Positions 1 to 7,662 of a stretch of DNA of 64,000 nucleotides are shown piece after piece; within the stretch, counting starts at the first letter, position 1, and each line of letters starts with the position of its first letter. Below the pieces are notes generated by a model. It was not told the DNA's origin and searched no databases. It was given only the letters and a program-made list of their open reading frames with translations. Position numbers and translations under genes: made by a program. The stretch is from Haemophilus haemolyticus_M (GTDB lineage Bacteria; Pseudomonadota; Gammaproteobacteria; Enterobacterales; Pasteurellaceae). The stretch spans positions 186,001 to 250,000 of the forward strand of contig NZ_QQGD01000002.1 in assembly GCF_003490935.1 (NCBI RefSeq), read 5' to 3'.

Positions 1-539
1 CATTCTTTAGCGGCAAGAACTTTATCTTCTTCAGCACAACGATGCTCTGCATCACGCAAGAAAGTAATGCGTTCAGCAAGTTTAATGATTACGCAGCGGA
101 AATCGTCCACCATTGCCAACAACATACGGCGAACATTATCCACTTGTAACGCATTAGCTGAATGACTGGCATTGAGTTGGCGAATATTATCCATTTCCAA
201 CACGCCTTTAAGCAATTTAGTGATTTTCGCACCAAATTTTTCTTTTAGGCTTTCCCAGTCTGTTAATTTATTTGCAACCACAGGAAATAACATGGCAGTA
301 AGCAATGTTTCGGCATCCATATTAAGTTCGTGCAAAATTTCTACCATTTCCACGCCAGATTGCAGCATCAAGGTCGCATTCTTCATTTCATCGGGATGGG
401 TGCTCATTAAGTCACGTGCGTAATACCACGCATCGATCAAACTTTTTTCTGTTTGTTCTGCCAGTTTTAAGCCAGCGCACCATTGTTCAATCACAAAATC
501 CTGCGGATTTAACAAATGAGAACCACGAACAGCAACCAT
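1..539 (-). CDS. relA: GTP pyrophosphokinase RelA, N-terminal part (runs off window)
   Basis: Reading leftward from the ATG complement at 537-539, the frame stays open to the window edge for about 179 codons. It begins MVAVRGSHLLNPQDF and contains ARDLMSTHPDEM, TLLTAMLFPVVA and ERITFLRDAEHR, which I recognise as the RelA N-terminal, hydrolase-like region that is catalytically dead in RelA. RelA makes (p)ppGpp on ribosomes carrying uncharged tRNA during amino-acid starvation. The synthetase and regulatory domains lie outside the window. The family is about 740 residues, so roughly a quarter is visible. The start is set by the conserved N-terminus. Confidence 0.93.
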   Translation of the reverse strand, partial: MVAVRGSHLLNPQDFVIEQWCAGLKLAEQTEKSLIDAWYYARDLMSTHPDEMKNATLMLQSGVEMVEILHELNMDAETLLTAMLFPVVANKLTDWESLKEKFGAKITKLLKGVLEMDNIRQLNASHSANALQVDNVRRMLLAMVDDFRCVIIKLAERITFLRDAEHRCAEEDKVLAAKE

Positions 540-627
540 AACACCCCCTTGTTGGTGAAGTGAAAAACGACATCCTATCGCTCCGTTTTGAGTAGCTATT
601 CTATCAGAATATCCTCGTTATTTTGTA

Positions 628-994
628 TTAAATTGCGGAATTAATAGGAGGATAAAATCTATCCCATTGAAAATCATAGTTTTTATATGTTGGTAATCTA
701 AACAAATGGGTTTGCGGAGATGATAACAATACGATTGATTCTATACCTTGTGCCAATAGCCCGCACCATATACGAGCCTTATCCCTAGCGAAAGCAAGTG
801 GAATTGATGGGATAATTTCCAAAAGATTTTTTAATGCGTTTTTTGGTTATTGGGTGAGTGTAAATGAATCGCCATATTTTGGCTCCAGTTGGTTTAACCA
901 ATAAATACAGATTATCCCTATCAGAAAATAGTTGCTCTTTATTAGTTGGTTTAATTCCATGAATATAAGAATCAGTGAATTTTTTGAAAAGTCT
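628..994 (-). pseudogene. Frameshifted N-terminal remnant of a P4-type tyrosine integrase
   Basis: On the minus strand, 994 down to 785 reads as FTDSYIHGIKPTNKEQ followed by LYLLVKPTGAKIWRF, the DUF4102 arm-binding domain that opens P4/island integrases. The frame then shifts. The next frame, from 822 to 628, continues as SIPLAFARDKARIW and GLLAQGIES, matching the next block of the same domain. A stop (995-997) sits upstream without an ATG, and no catalytic R-H-R-Y domain follows. The remnant lies just downstream of the 3' end of tRNA-Ile, the usual place for an integrase of an element inserted in a tRNA gene. It is non-functional. The element itself appears lost or moved. Confidence 0.75.
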
Positions 995-1042
995 CTAGCC
1001 ATTGTTCAAGCCCTATAATAAATAACAATTTACCGTTCTTCT

Positions 1043-1077
1043 GTTCCCTCGTTTTTGTTCCTTCATAAAGAGGGAAC
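1043..1077. repeat. Inverted GTTCCCTC repeat between integrase remnant and tRNA-Ile
   Basis: GTTCCCTC (1043-1050) and GAGGGAAC (1070-1077) form an inverted pair. Further GTTCC/GGAAC copies lie inside (1057-1061) and just after (about 1084-1089). The cluster sits in the spacer between the tRNA and the integrase remnant. It could be old integrase arm sites or a simple hairpin, and I cannot decide. I see no gene in 995-1202. Confidence 0.3.
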
Positions 1078-1202
1078 ATTTAAGGGAACAATAAAAACGA
1101 ACAATGACAAACAATAAAAGATGAAAACAACAATAAGGTTGATTATAAAATGCTGTTTTTATGATGTTTTTTGACAGAAAAGACGTTACTTGACAAGTCG
1201 AA

Positions 1203-1279
1203 TGGTCCCCCCTACCGGACTTGAACCAGTGACCAAGCGATTATGAGTCGCCTGCTCTAACCGACTGAGCTAAGGGGGG
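1203..1279 (-). tRNA. ileX: tRNA-Ile (CAU anticodon, lysidine type)
   Basis: The minus strand folds as a cloverleaf. The acceptor CCCCCCT pairs with AGGGGGG, the discriminator is A and CCA is encoded (1203-1205). The D arm is GCTC/GAGC, the anticodon stem GGCGA/TCGCT with loop CTCATAA, and the T arm contains TTCAAGT. The anticodon is CAU. The GGCGA stem and the following TGGTCACTGG resemble the minor isoleucine tRNA, whose C34 is changed to lysidine to read AUA, more than elongator Met tRNA. Elongator Met remains the alternative. An integrase remnant lies downstream. Confidence 0.82.
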
Positions 1280-1426
1280 AGAAGTGCGGTAATTATAGAG
1301 AAATAATCGGTTGGAGTCTATAAAACAATGGATGATTGATGAAAAATCAATCATCCATTTTTATCACTATTAAAAGAAGTGCTCTAAATGTTACTCAATA
1401 TTTAATTATGGAAAGTATTCAAATTA

Positions 1427-2188
1427 TTACGTATTGCACCTTGCTCTTTGACGATCCTCCTCTAAATCAGAAGGAGCATCATGTCCTCCCATAATATAAC
1501 CCAAATGAGGCTTAACCCCTCTTACCCTTTCTTTATCACAAAAAACCTCAAACCAATCAGCTAGCCAATAAGGTTTTTCTTTTTTTAAGTTTTCAGTTAA
1601 TTCAATTGCAAGAGATTTTCGTATTAAATATAAACTTGATCCCTGATTATTATAACCATAATACATAGGACAGAAATTTTCATCTAAATTAAACCAATCA
1701 AAGGCTAAACTTTGTAAAATAATTAAATCTACATTTTCTTGGTTCAAAAAATATCCGTTTTCAAAAACATCTATCACTTTTTGAAGTGAGGATTGTAAAT
1801 CATCTTTTAAGAGCACATCATCTTCAGCAATAATAGCAAAATCTCGCTCCAGTAAATCATCGTCATTTGCAATTGCTTTCCAACATGCAATATGGGAAAG
1901 GGTACAAGCAATTTCGCCTGAAGTTATCTTCTGTCCCAGTAAACTTTCACACTGTGCAATATTAAAAAAAATTTCTAAATCAAATAGCTCAAGTAACTTC
2001 TTATCAACAGCGGGCATACGCGTAAATAAATTTGCTGAAGCTTGAGAAAAAAACTTTCTTAATCGTTCAGGAGAACGATTCAAATTAATGACGTACCCTT
2101 TTATTTGTTTGTTTGTTTGTTTGTTTGTTTGTTTGTTTGTTTGTTTGTTTGTTTGTTTGTTTGTTTGTTTGTTTGTTTGTTCAAGCAT
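1427..2188 (-). CDS. Phase-variable family 25 glycosyltransferase (LPS modification)
   Basis: This 253-residue protein has six QTNK repeats at residues 4-27, encoded by the tetranucleotide tract at 2104-2179. A glycosyltransferase family 25 fold follows: GYVINLNRSPERL at 31-43, the GEIACTLSHIACWK motif, and an EDD metal/nucleotide-sugar motif at 122-124. H. influenzae relatives (Lex2B, LpsA and Lic2A types) add galactose or glucose to lipooligosaccharide on the cytoplasmic face. The only ATG precedes the repeat, so copy number sets the frame: with 19 copies the gene is ON, while 18 or 20 would shift it. It ends 57 bp from glyS. Donor and acceptor sugars are unknown. No signal peptide is seen, as expected. 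Confidence 0.88.
   Translation of the reverse strand: MLEQTNKQTNKQTNKQTNKQTNKQTNKQIKGYVINLNRSPERLRKFFSQASANLFTRMPAVDKKLLELFDLEIFFNIAQCESLLGQKITSGEIACTLSHIACWKAIANDDDLLERDFAIIAEDDVLLKDDLQSSLQKVIDVFENGYFLNQENVDLIILQSLAFDWFNLDENFCPMYYGYNNQGSSLYLIRKSLAIELTENLKKEKPYWLADWFEVFCDKERVRGVKPHLGYIMGGHDAPSDLEEDRQRARCNT
2104..2179. repeat. Tetranucleotide repeat (TTTG)19, phase-variation tract
   Basis: There are nineteen perfect TTTG copies (CAAA on the coding minus strand), followed by two more bases of the pattern. The tract starts eight bases after the first base of the ATG. Slipped-strand mispairing here would switch the glycosyltransferase on and off. Haemophilus contingency loci of this design are well known, usually with CAAT, GCAA, GACA or CCAA units. 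Confidence 0.97.
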
Positions 2189-2245
2189 AATTTTCTTTTT
2201 TGATTAGAATCGAAATTTAAAAGCCCATTTCTGGGCATTAAATCA

Positions 2246-4312
2246 TTATTGTAAAACAGAAATATTTGCTACCTGTAAGAACAAGTTTTGTAACGTATTT
2301 AAAATCGCTAAGCGGTTTTGACGTAATGCAGGATCTTCGGCATTTACCATCACGTTATCAAAGAAACTGTCCACTGGTGCGCGTAAGTTTGCTAATTTAT
2401 CTAATACTGCGGTGTAATCGCCTTGTGCGATAAACGGTTGTACTTCAGTGCGTAATGCAAGTACCGCTGCAGCAAGGGCTTTTTCTGCTGGTTCTACGCA
2501 AGCGGTCAAATTGATCTCGCCAATTGCAGCATCCGCTTTAGCTAAAATATTGCTTACACGTTTGTTTGCTGCTGCTAACGCTTCTGCTGAGTCTAAAGTA
2601 CGGAAATGTGAAACCGCACGCACGCGCGCATCAAAATCAGCTGGGCGAGTTGGACGACGTGCCAATACTGCTTGAATCACATCCACTGCAATGCCTTCAT
2701 CTTGATACCATGCACGGAAACGACCAAGCATGAAGTCCACCACATCGGCGACCACATTTTGATTGGTAAGTTTATCACCGAAAAGTGCGGCTGATTTTTT
2801 CACTAAATCTTCTAAATCTAGTGGTAAATTTTTCTCTACGATAATACGTAATGCACCTAATGCCGCACGACGAAGTGCAAATGGGTCTGCGCTACCTTTT
2901 GGCGCTTGGCCGATACCGAAGATACCTGTTAGAGTGTCAAATTTATCCGCTAAAGCGACCGCACTTGCAACGAGTGATTTTGGTAATTCATCACCGGCAA
3001 AGCGAGGCATATATTGTTCATTTAATGCAACTGCGACTTCTTCATCTTCACCATCATGACGAGCATAGTGCATACCCATTACGCCTTGAGTATCGGTGAA
3101 TTCGAATACCATGTTGGTCATCAAGTCACATTTTGACAGTAAGCCGGCACGTTTTGCTTTCGCTTCGTCTGCACCGATTTGTTTTGCAATTTCACCTGCC
3201 AGTTGCTCAATGCGGTCAGTTTTGTCTTTCAATGTACCGAGTTGTTGTTGGAACAATACGGTTTCTAAACGCGGTAAACGATCAACGAGTTTTTGTTTTA
3301 AGTCGGTTTTGAAGAAGAATTCCGCATCGGTTAAACGTGGACGAACCACTTTTTCGTTCCCTTCAATAATCGCGGTTGGATCTTCTGGGTTGATGTTCGA
3401 GACAAAAATAAAGTGCGGTAATAATTTGCCGTCTTTGTCATAAATTGGGAAGTATTTTTGATCGCCTTTCATGGTGTAAACCAAGGCTTCCGCAGGCACT
3501 GCTAAGAAGTGTTCTTCGAATTTTGCCGCTAAAACATTTGGATATTCCACCAATGAAGTCACTTCTTCAAGTAAGCTTTCTTCAATGTCAGCCACGCCGC
3601 CAAGTGCGGTCGCTTTTGCTTGAGATTTTGCCAAAATTTCTGCTTTACGCTCGTTGAAATTAGCCACTACAGAACCTTTTTCACGCAATAATTGCGGATA
3701 TTGGTCTGCATGTTGAATTTCAAATTCTTTCTCGCCTAAGAAACGGTGTCCGCGAATGGTGCGAGCACTTGCCACACCTAAAATTTCGCCTTCGATTAAC
3801 TCATCACCTAACAACATGGTCACAGTGTGAACTGGACGGATAAATTGCACGGTTTTATCTGCCCAACGCATTGGTTTTGGAATTGGCAATTTCGCCAACG
3901 CATTAGCTACAACGCCGTTAAGTAGATTTTTAGTCGGCTGACCTTCAATTTTTGCACGATGAACAAGCCATTCGCCTTTATCAGTCGCAATCCGTTCTGT
4001 TTGCTCAACAGTAATCCCACAACCACGCGCCCAGCCTTCAGCCGCTTTGGTCGGTTTACCTTCAGCATCAAAGGCGGCTGACACGGCAGGACCGCGTTTT
4101 TCGATTTCTTTGCTTGGTTGTTGTGTGGCTAAGTTCAACACTTTCACCGCCAAACGACGAGGCGCCGCAAACCATTCGATTTTATCAAAGGTTAAACCTG
4201 CTTGGTTCAATTCCGCCTCAACGTTATCCGCAAAAGAGGTCGCTAATGTTTTGAGAGCTTTAGGTGGCAGCTCTTCCGTGCCGATTTCTACTAGGAAGTT
4301 TTGGGTTGTCAT
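2246..4312 (-). CDS. glyS: Glycyl-tRNA synthetase beta subunit
   Basis: This is the beta subunit (688 aa) of the alpha2beta2 bacterial glycyl-tRNA synthetase, which charges tRNA-Gly. It begins TTQNFLVEIGTEELPPKALK, the conserved GlyS opening. It also carries RGPAVSAAFD, RTIRGHRFL and a C-terminal anticodon-binding region (LARRPTRPADFDARV). Length fits the family (about 690). The partner glyQ lies about 3.35 kb upstream on the same strand, separated by five genes. In E. coli the two are adjacent, so this spacing is unusual. Confidence 0.98.
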   Translation of the reverse strand: MTTQNFLVEIGTEELPPKALKTLATSFADNVEAELNQAGLTFDKIEWFAAPRRLAVKVLNLATQQPSKEIEKRGPAVSAAFDAEGKPTKAAEGWARGCGITVEQTERIATDKGEWLVHRAKIEGQPTKNLLNGVVANALAKLPIPKPMRWADKTVQFIRPVHTVTMLLGDELIEGEILGVASARTIRGHRFLGEKEFEIQHADQYPQLLREKGSVVANFNERKAEILAKSQAKATALGGVADIEESLLEEVTSLVEYPNVLAAKFEEHFLAVPAEALVYTMKGDQKYFPIYDKDGKLLPHFIFVSNINPEDPTAIIEGNEKVVRPRLTDAEFFFKTDLKQKLVDRLPRLETVLFQQQLGTLKDKTDRIEQLAGEIAKQIGADEAKAKRAGLLSKCDLMTNMVFEFTDTQGVMGMHYARHDGEDEEVAVALNEQYMPRFAGDELPKSLVASAVALADKFDTLTGIFGIGQAPKGSADPFALRRAALGALRIIVEKNLPLDLEDLVKKSAALFGDKLTNQNVVADVVDFMLGRFRAWYQDEGIAVDVIQAVLARRPTRPADFDARVRAVSHFRTLDSAEALAAANKRVSNILAKADAAIGEINLTACVEPAEKALAAAVLALRTEVQPFIAQGDYTAVLDKLANLRAPVDSFFDNVMVNAEDPALRQNRLAILNTLQNLFLQVANISVLQ

Positions 4313-4358
4313 TTTGTTTTCTCTGATAAGGTGCGATTTGGCACCATTTTATTTTAAT

Positions 4359-4829
4359 TTAATCTTTTTCAATAATGGCTTCACATTTCACCGGAAAATT
4401 AAGTGAATTTGCGATAAAACACGCCTGATGCGCATTTTCATGTAATGCCAATGCCTTAACGGCATCCGACTCGCTTGAAATTCTCACACGAGGATTTAAT
4501 GTTGCCGAAATGAAGCGTCCTGCATGCTCAGAACTGCCTTCATCCATAATTGCGATAGCCTCATCACGGTATTCTTGCACAATAATGTTATTAACGGCAC
4601 AAAAATGTAAATACCACAATTTATGACAGGCAGAAATGGAGGCTAATAACATATCTTCTGGATTCCAACGTGTTTTATCACCACGAAAAGCTGGATCAGC
4701 AGAACCTAAAATATTAGGTTTATTCGATGCTGAGGCAATAAAATCCCGCTCATACGCGGTATAAGAAGAAGTGCCTCGTCCTGAATTTCCAACCCATTCT
4801 ACGGTAGTTTGATAAGTATGTTGCTTCAT
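4359..4829 (-). CDS. OsmC/Ohr-family peroxidase-like protein
   Basis: At 156 residues this is a typical OsmC-superfamily protein. It has the RWNPEDMLLASISACH helix with Cys68 and a second Cys137 in HQACFIANSLNFPV, the pair of redox cysteines that reduces organic or fatty-acid hydroperoxides in the family. The C-terminal CEAIIEKD ending also fits. It is a cytosolic protein about 46 bp upstream of glyS on the same strand. The true substrate, and whether it is of OsmC, Ohr or YhfA subtype, cannot be told from sequence alone. Confidence 0.85.
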   Translation of the reverse strand: MKQHTYQTTVEWVGNSGRGTSSYTAYERDFIASASNKPNILGSADPAFRGDKTRWNPEDMLLASISACHKLWYLHFCAVNNIIVQEYRDEAIAIMDEGSSEHAGRFISATLNPRVRISSESDAVKALALHENAHQACFIANSLNFPVKCEAIIEKD

Positions 4830-4906
4830 TATATTTTCCGTTATCTCTTATAGCGTATGTAAATTAAGAAATTCATGTCTTATTTGATTATTTTCTTCGT
4901 TTTCAC

Positions 4907-4947
4907 TTCTGCCAAATCTCCCCTACCCCTCTTTGCTAAAGAGGGGA
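4907..4947 (-). repeat. Inverted copy of the palindromic repeat found downstream of the DUF559 gene
   Basis: These 41 bases are the exact reverse complement of 5189-5229. The core palindrome is CCCCTCTTTGCTAAAGAGGG. The 418-bp gap 4830-5247 holds no credible gene. It contains this copy plus the two direct copies at 5040 and 5161. Confidence 0.9.
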
Positions 4948-5039
4948 TTGGATCTTTGGAGAATTAAATATTTATGTTCTACTTTAACGTTTTTTGAAAG
5001 CAGATAATTTAATCGCTATTGAAATTAAAATGTGAATGA

Positions 5040-5266
5040 GCCAGTTACTATCAATTTACTCAAGAATTCCCCCCTCTTTAGCAAAGAGGGGGAGGAGAGA
5101 TTTAGCAGAGGTTAATCCAACCTCATACTCAATAATCCCTTATATTCTAAAATATAAATAGCCTGCTACTGTCAATTTACTCAAGAATTCCCCTCTTTAG
5201 CAAAGAGGGGTAGGGGAGATTTGGCAGAAATTAATCCAACCTCATACTCAATCCGCCCTTACATTC
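5040..5266. repeat. Tandem pair of about 110-bp units with CCCCTCTTTAGCAAAGAGGG palindrome
   Basis: Unit 1 starts at 5040 and unit 2 at 5161 (period 121 bp). Both run through TCAATTTACTCAAGAATTC, the palindrome, an AGAGATTT/GGAGATTT segment and TTAATCCAACCTCATACTCA. The second unit continues into the last codons of the DUF559 gene, and the first carries a diverged copy of the same gene end. The palindrome could fold as a hairpin in RNA or single-stranded DNA. The arrangement suggests duplication of the gene's 3' end together with the hairpin. Confidence 0.85.
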
Positions 5267-5613
5267 TCTAAAAACAAATAAATCTGCTCTACTACCGCTT
5301 CAATTTCACGCATGACTTCATCATTGCTAAATCGCATTACCGTAAAACCAAGTGAATTTAATTCTGCATCTCGCAATGCGTCTTTTTCCTGATAATCAGG
5401 CTCATAGTGCTGACTACCATCTAATTCAATAATCAGCTTTGCTTTTGCACAATAAAAATCAACGATATAACTTAAAAGTGGCTTTTGTCGATTAAATCGA
5501 AATCCTAATAATTGATCTCGATTGATGCGTTGCCATAGCTTTCTTTCAGCATCCGTTTGATCCACTCGCAATTTTTGCGAATTCTCTTTTAAGTATTTTT
5601 CATAGGGTTGCAT
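5248..5613 (-). CDS. DUF559 (Vsr/PD-(D/E)XK-like) endonuclease-domain protein
   Basis: The protein has 121 residues. The DUF559 pattern is clear: a basic helical start (TDAERKLWQRINRDQLLGFRF), then VDFYCAKAKLIIELDGSQHY with Asp52, Glu63, Asp65 and His69 in the layout of Vsr-like nucleases, and a final helix. The family is predicted to be a very-short-patch-repair-like nuclease, but its job is unproven. It sits 5 bp downstream of the phosphatase gene on the same strand. Its 3' end lies inside a duplicated palindromic repeat with a further inverted copy nearby, which may mean the gene and the repeat move or spread together. Confidence 0.85.
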   Translation of the reverse strand: MQPYEKYLKENSQKLRVDQTDAERKLWQRINRDQLLGFRFNRQKPLLSYIVDFYCAKAKLIIELDGSQHYEPDYQEKDALRDAELNSLGFTVMRFSNDEVMREIEAVVEQIYLFLENVRAD

Positions 5614-5618
5614 GAACG

Positions 5619-6884
5619 CTATTTCTTACCGTTCTCAATCCCTTCACTCAACACCTTTTGAAACTGCTCATAATCACAAAAGCCATTTTCATCTGTTTTA
5701 CAGCCTTTGAGGGTTAATGCTGTTTGGTTTGGTGGTGTCGCTAAACTTAATGGCTTGATGTTAATTAGCTGTTCAGTGGTTTGATAAACATAATCTAACT
5801 TAAATTTGAGCTTACCACTGGGTTTGTGCTTCCACACTTCAAATAGTAACTTGCCACCGATTGGGATATTTTCCAATGAATCATTCAATTCATAAGGCTC
5901 AACACCTAGTGCTGCCAGCAGAGCGACAATATTAGAATCGTGTCCAACCAATAAGTTAATTTTATTTTCACTATTTAGCTGTTGCTGAATAAATGCTAAC
6001 AACGGATATGAGGCATTTTGTGCCAACGCTTCGTTGTTTTTAAATAAAGTGCGGTAATATTCGTTTTTAATTTCGTTAATTGCACGCCATTTTTCTTGGC
6101 TATCCACACGACCGTTTGCGATTTCTGAATCAGGCTTGCCCACATAATGTGCGAGTAATAATGCACTGACAATTTTCTTTCCAGTGCTGATAGAACCCGT
6201 AATTTTGACCGACTTGCCGTCTTTAATACTGTATTCACCGACTTTTCCACCTAAATCGCACTCGCCTTTTTGCAAGCAGTTTGGTGAATTTTTATAATCG
6301 ATGATTTCACTCAATAGCGCATAATTTGGCGCTAATTTTTGCTGTAAAGCGGTTAAATCAACGTTATTTTTTGCAGATTCAATCAAGGCTTTACTTGGAT
6401 TATGCGCCTGCGTGTTAAAAATTGGATCTTTTTCTGAACCAATTTTACCGTGATGTTGCAGTTGAACATTACAGCCCGCAAATGCACCTGAAACAATCGC
6501 CTGACCTGTAGCAATAGTCCGTTGCACTCCATTCGCATAAGCGAAAATGCCTTCGCCCGATGCACAACGTTCTATTGTTAATAACCCTTTATCTGCCAGC
6601 CATTGACCTAAATACTGCCCGAAATAGGTTTCTAGCACCGTCCCTTTTGCCGTGAGGTAGCCAGATGGTACATTCCATTTTGCCCATTCATAAGGGGAAT
6701 ATTTCGCCATTTCTTGCGGATCTTTTTCCACTGGCGAACGCAATCCATGTCGGCTGAAAATCAATACTTTCTCTAATTCATAATCAGAACTTGAGGAATT
6801 TTGACCATTTTCTGTTGCCAACACGCTAGTTGCTAAAGCAGAGCCAAGCAAAAGTGCGGTGAATTTTAGGGTTATTTTTTTCAT
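5619..6884 (-). CDS. agp: Periplasmic histidine acid phosphatase (Agp glucose-1-phosphatase/phytase type)
   Basis: The 421-residue precursor has a Sec signal peptide (MKKITLKFTALLLGSALATS, cleavage near ATSVLA). It carries the histidine acid phosphatase signature RHGLRSP at 45-51, whose His is phosphorylated, and the HD proton-donor motif His315-Asp316 in LLVGHDSN. The family hydrolyses phosphate monoesters in the periplasm. E. coli Agp releases phosphate from glucose-1-phosphate. Length and motif spacing match Agp. It is probably co-transcribed with the membrane protein gene upstream (17 bp) and the DUF559 gene downstream (5 bp). Confidence 0.86.
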   Translation of the reverse strand: MKKITLKFTALLLGSALATSVLATENGQNSSSSDYELEKVLIFSRHGLRSPVEKDPQEMAKYSPYEWAKWNVPSGYLTAKGTVLETYFGQYLGQWLADKGLLTIERCASGEGIFAYANGVQRTIATGQAIVSGAFAGCNVQLQHHGKIGSEKDPIFNTQAHNPSKALIESAKNNVDLTALQQKLAPNYALLSEIIDYKNSPNCLQKGECDLGGKVGEYSIKDGKSVKITGSISTGKKIVSALLLAHYVGKPDSEIANGRVDSQEKWRAINEIKNEYYRTLFKNNEALAQNASYPLLAFIQQQLNSENKINLLVGHDSNIVALLAALGVEPYELNDSLENIPIGGKLLFEVWKHKPSGKLKFKLDYVYQTTEQLINIKPLSLATPPNQTALTLKGCKTDENGFCDYEQFQKVLSEGIENGKK

Positions 6885-6901
6885 ATTCGAGACTTAATCA
6901 T

Positions 6902-7339
6902 TTAATGTTGAATTGAGCTATAAAAATTCAATGCATATTTGGTGCCGTAAACTAACACCATAAATACCGCAACAATATTGACTACCGCAAAAAAGATTAA
7001 CTGTTTACTGTTGCTTTCCAGCCAGAGCATTTTAAATAATGCGAGCGTACCAATATTTTCATCAAGTTCGCTCTCTCCACTCAGTGTTCTTAAGGTTTTC
7101 AGCATCTTACGTACAAAAAAGACGGTATTAATTGCCATTACACTAAGCGCAATAAATCCGGAAGCGAGGCATAAAAATAGCACAAGCAGATTACCCCACT
7201 CCCAATGCCGCCAATCCAGCTCAGAAAACATAAATAATGCCAGTGATAAAAATAACACTGCTGGCGTTAAGTTACGTAAAAACATTAAATAATCATCGCC
7301 AATTTTAAATAAAAATTGCCAAAACCCGACTTTCTTCAT
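6902..7339 (-). CDS. Small inner-membrane protein of unknown function
   Basis: The protein has 145 residues with about four hydrophobic segments, near residues 26-41, 49-77 (possibly one long or two) and 115-135. It ends in a short polar tail, with a charged cytoplasmic loop around MLKTLRTLSGESELDEN. I do not recognise a family with certainty. It starts 4 bp after the glutaredoxin-like gene ends and is followed closely by the phosphatase, so these genes likely form one minus-strand unit. Confidence 0.75.
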   Translation of the reverse strand: MKKVGFWQFLFKIGDDYLMFLRNLTPAVLFLSLALFMFSELDWRHWEWGNLLVLFLCLASGFIALSVMAINTVFFVRKMLKTLRTLSGESELDENIGTLALFKMLWLESNSKQLIFFAVVNIVAVFMVLVYGTKYALNFYSSIQH

Positions 7340-7343
7340 TACT

Positions 7344-7604
7344 TTAAAAAATCTCTTTTAATTTGGATTCATCCAAAATAACACGGTCGTCATCTAACAA
7401 TAACGCCGGAAAGCCCGCATAGCCTTGTGCTTTTGCATCATCAAATGCGGCGTGACGATCACGCAAGCGTAACCATTGTTTCAAATTCGGGATGGAAGAT
7501 AGTACTTCCACTGACTCATAATCCACGCCCAAGCGTTTTAACTCTGCCACAAATGGCGCAGTATCAGGGCAATCTGCCGCATAATAAAGAATGGGTTTGC
7601 TCAT
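7344..7604 (-). CDS. Glutaredoxin-like small protein
   Basis: The 86-residue thioredoxin-fold protein starts SKPILYYAADCPDTAPF. Cys12 is in the glutaredoxin active-site position, but Thr15 replaces the second cysteine, so it resembles a monothiol form. A GFPALLLDDDRVI segment supplies the cis-proline and glutathione-side strand. It could handle mixed disulfides or act as a binding or scaffold protein. The start is supported by an AGGAGAG ribosome site about 7 bp upstream. It leads the small operon with the membrane protein and phosphatase. Confidence 0.8.
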   Translation of the reverse strand: MSKPILYYAADCPDTAPFVAELKRLGVDYESVEVLSSIPNLKQWLRLRDRHAAFDDAKAQGYAGFPALLLDDDRVILDESKLKEIF

Positions 7605-7615
7605 TTTTCTCTCCT

Positions 7616-7643
7616 AAAGTGCGGTCAAATTTCACCGCACTTT
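7616..7643. terminator. Inverted uptake-sequence dyad downstream of glyQ
   Basis: AAAGTGCGGT (7616-7625) and ACCGCACTTT (7634-7643) form a 10-bp stem with an 8-base loop, located just after the glyQ stop in the direction of transcription. The U-tract on the minus strand is short, so termination is probably partial. It also serves as paired uptake sequences. Confidence 0.5.
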
Positions 7644-7662
7644 TTTGAATTACCTTTAAGCG

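Noticed and set aside
2104..2179. CRISPR-like array
   Set aside because: The repetition is a 4-base microsatellite inside a coding frame with no spacers; no other regularly spaced repeats occur in the window.
4907..5266. Miniature IS (MITE) with transposase-type terminal repeats
   Set aside because: The copies share an internal hairpin, not terminal inverted repeats with target duplications, so I kept the neutral term palindromic repeat.
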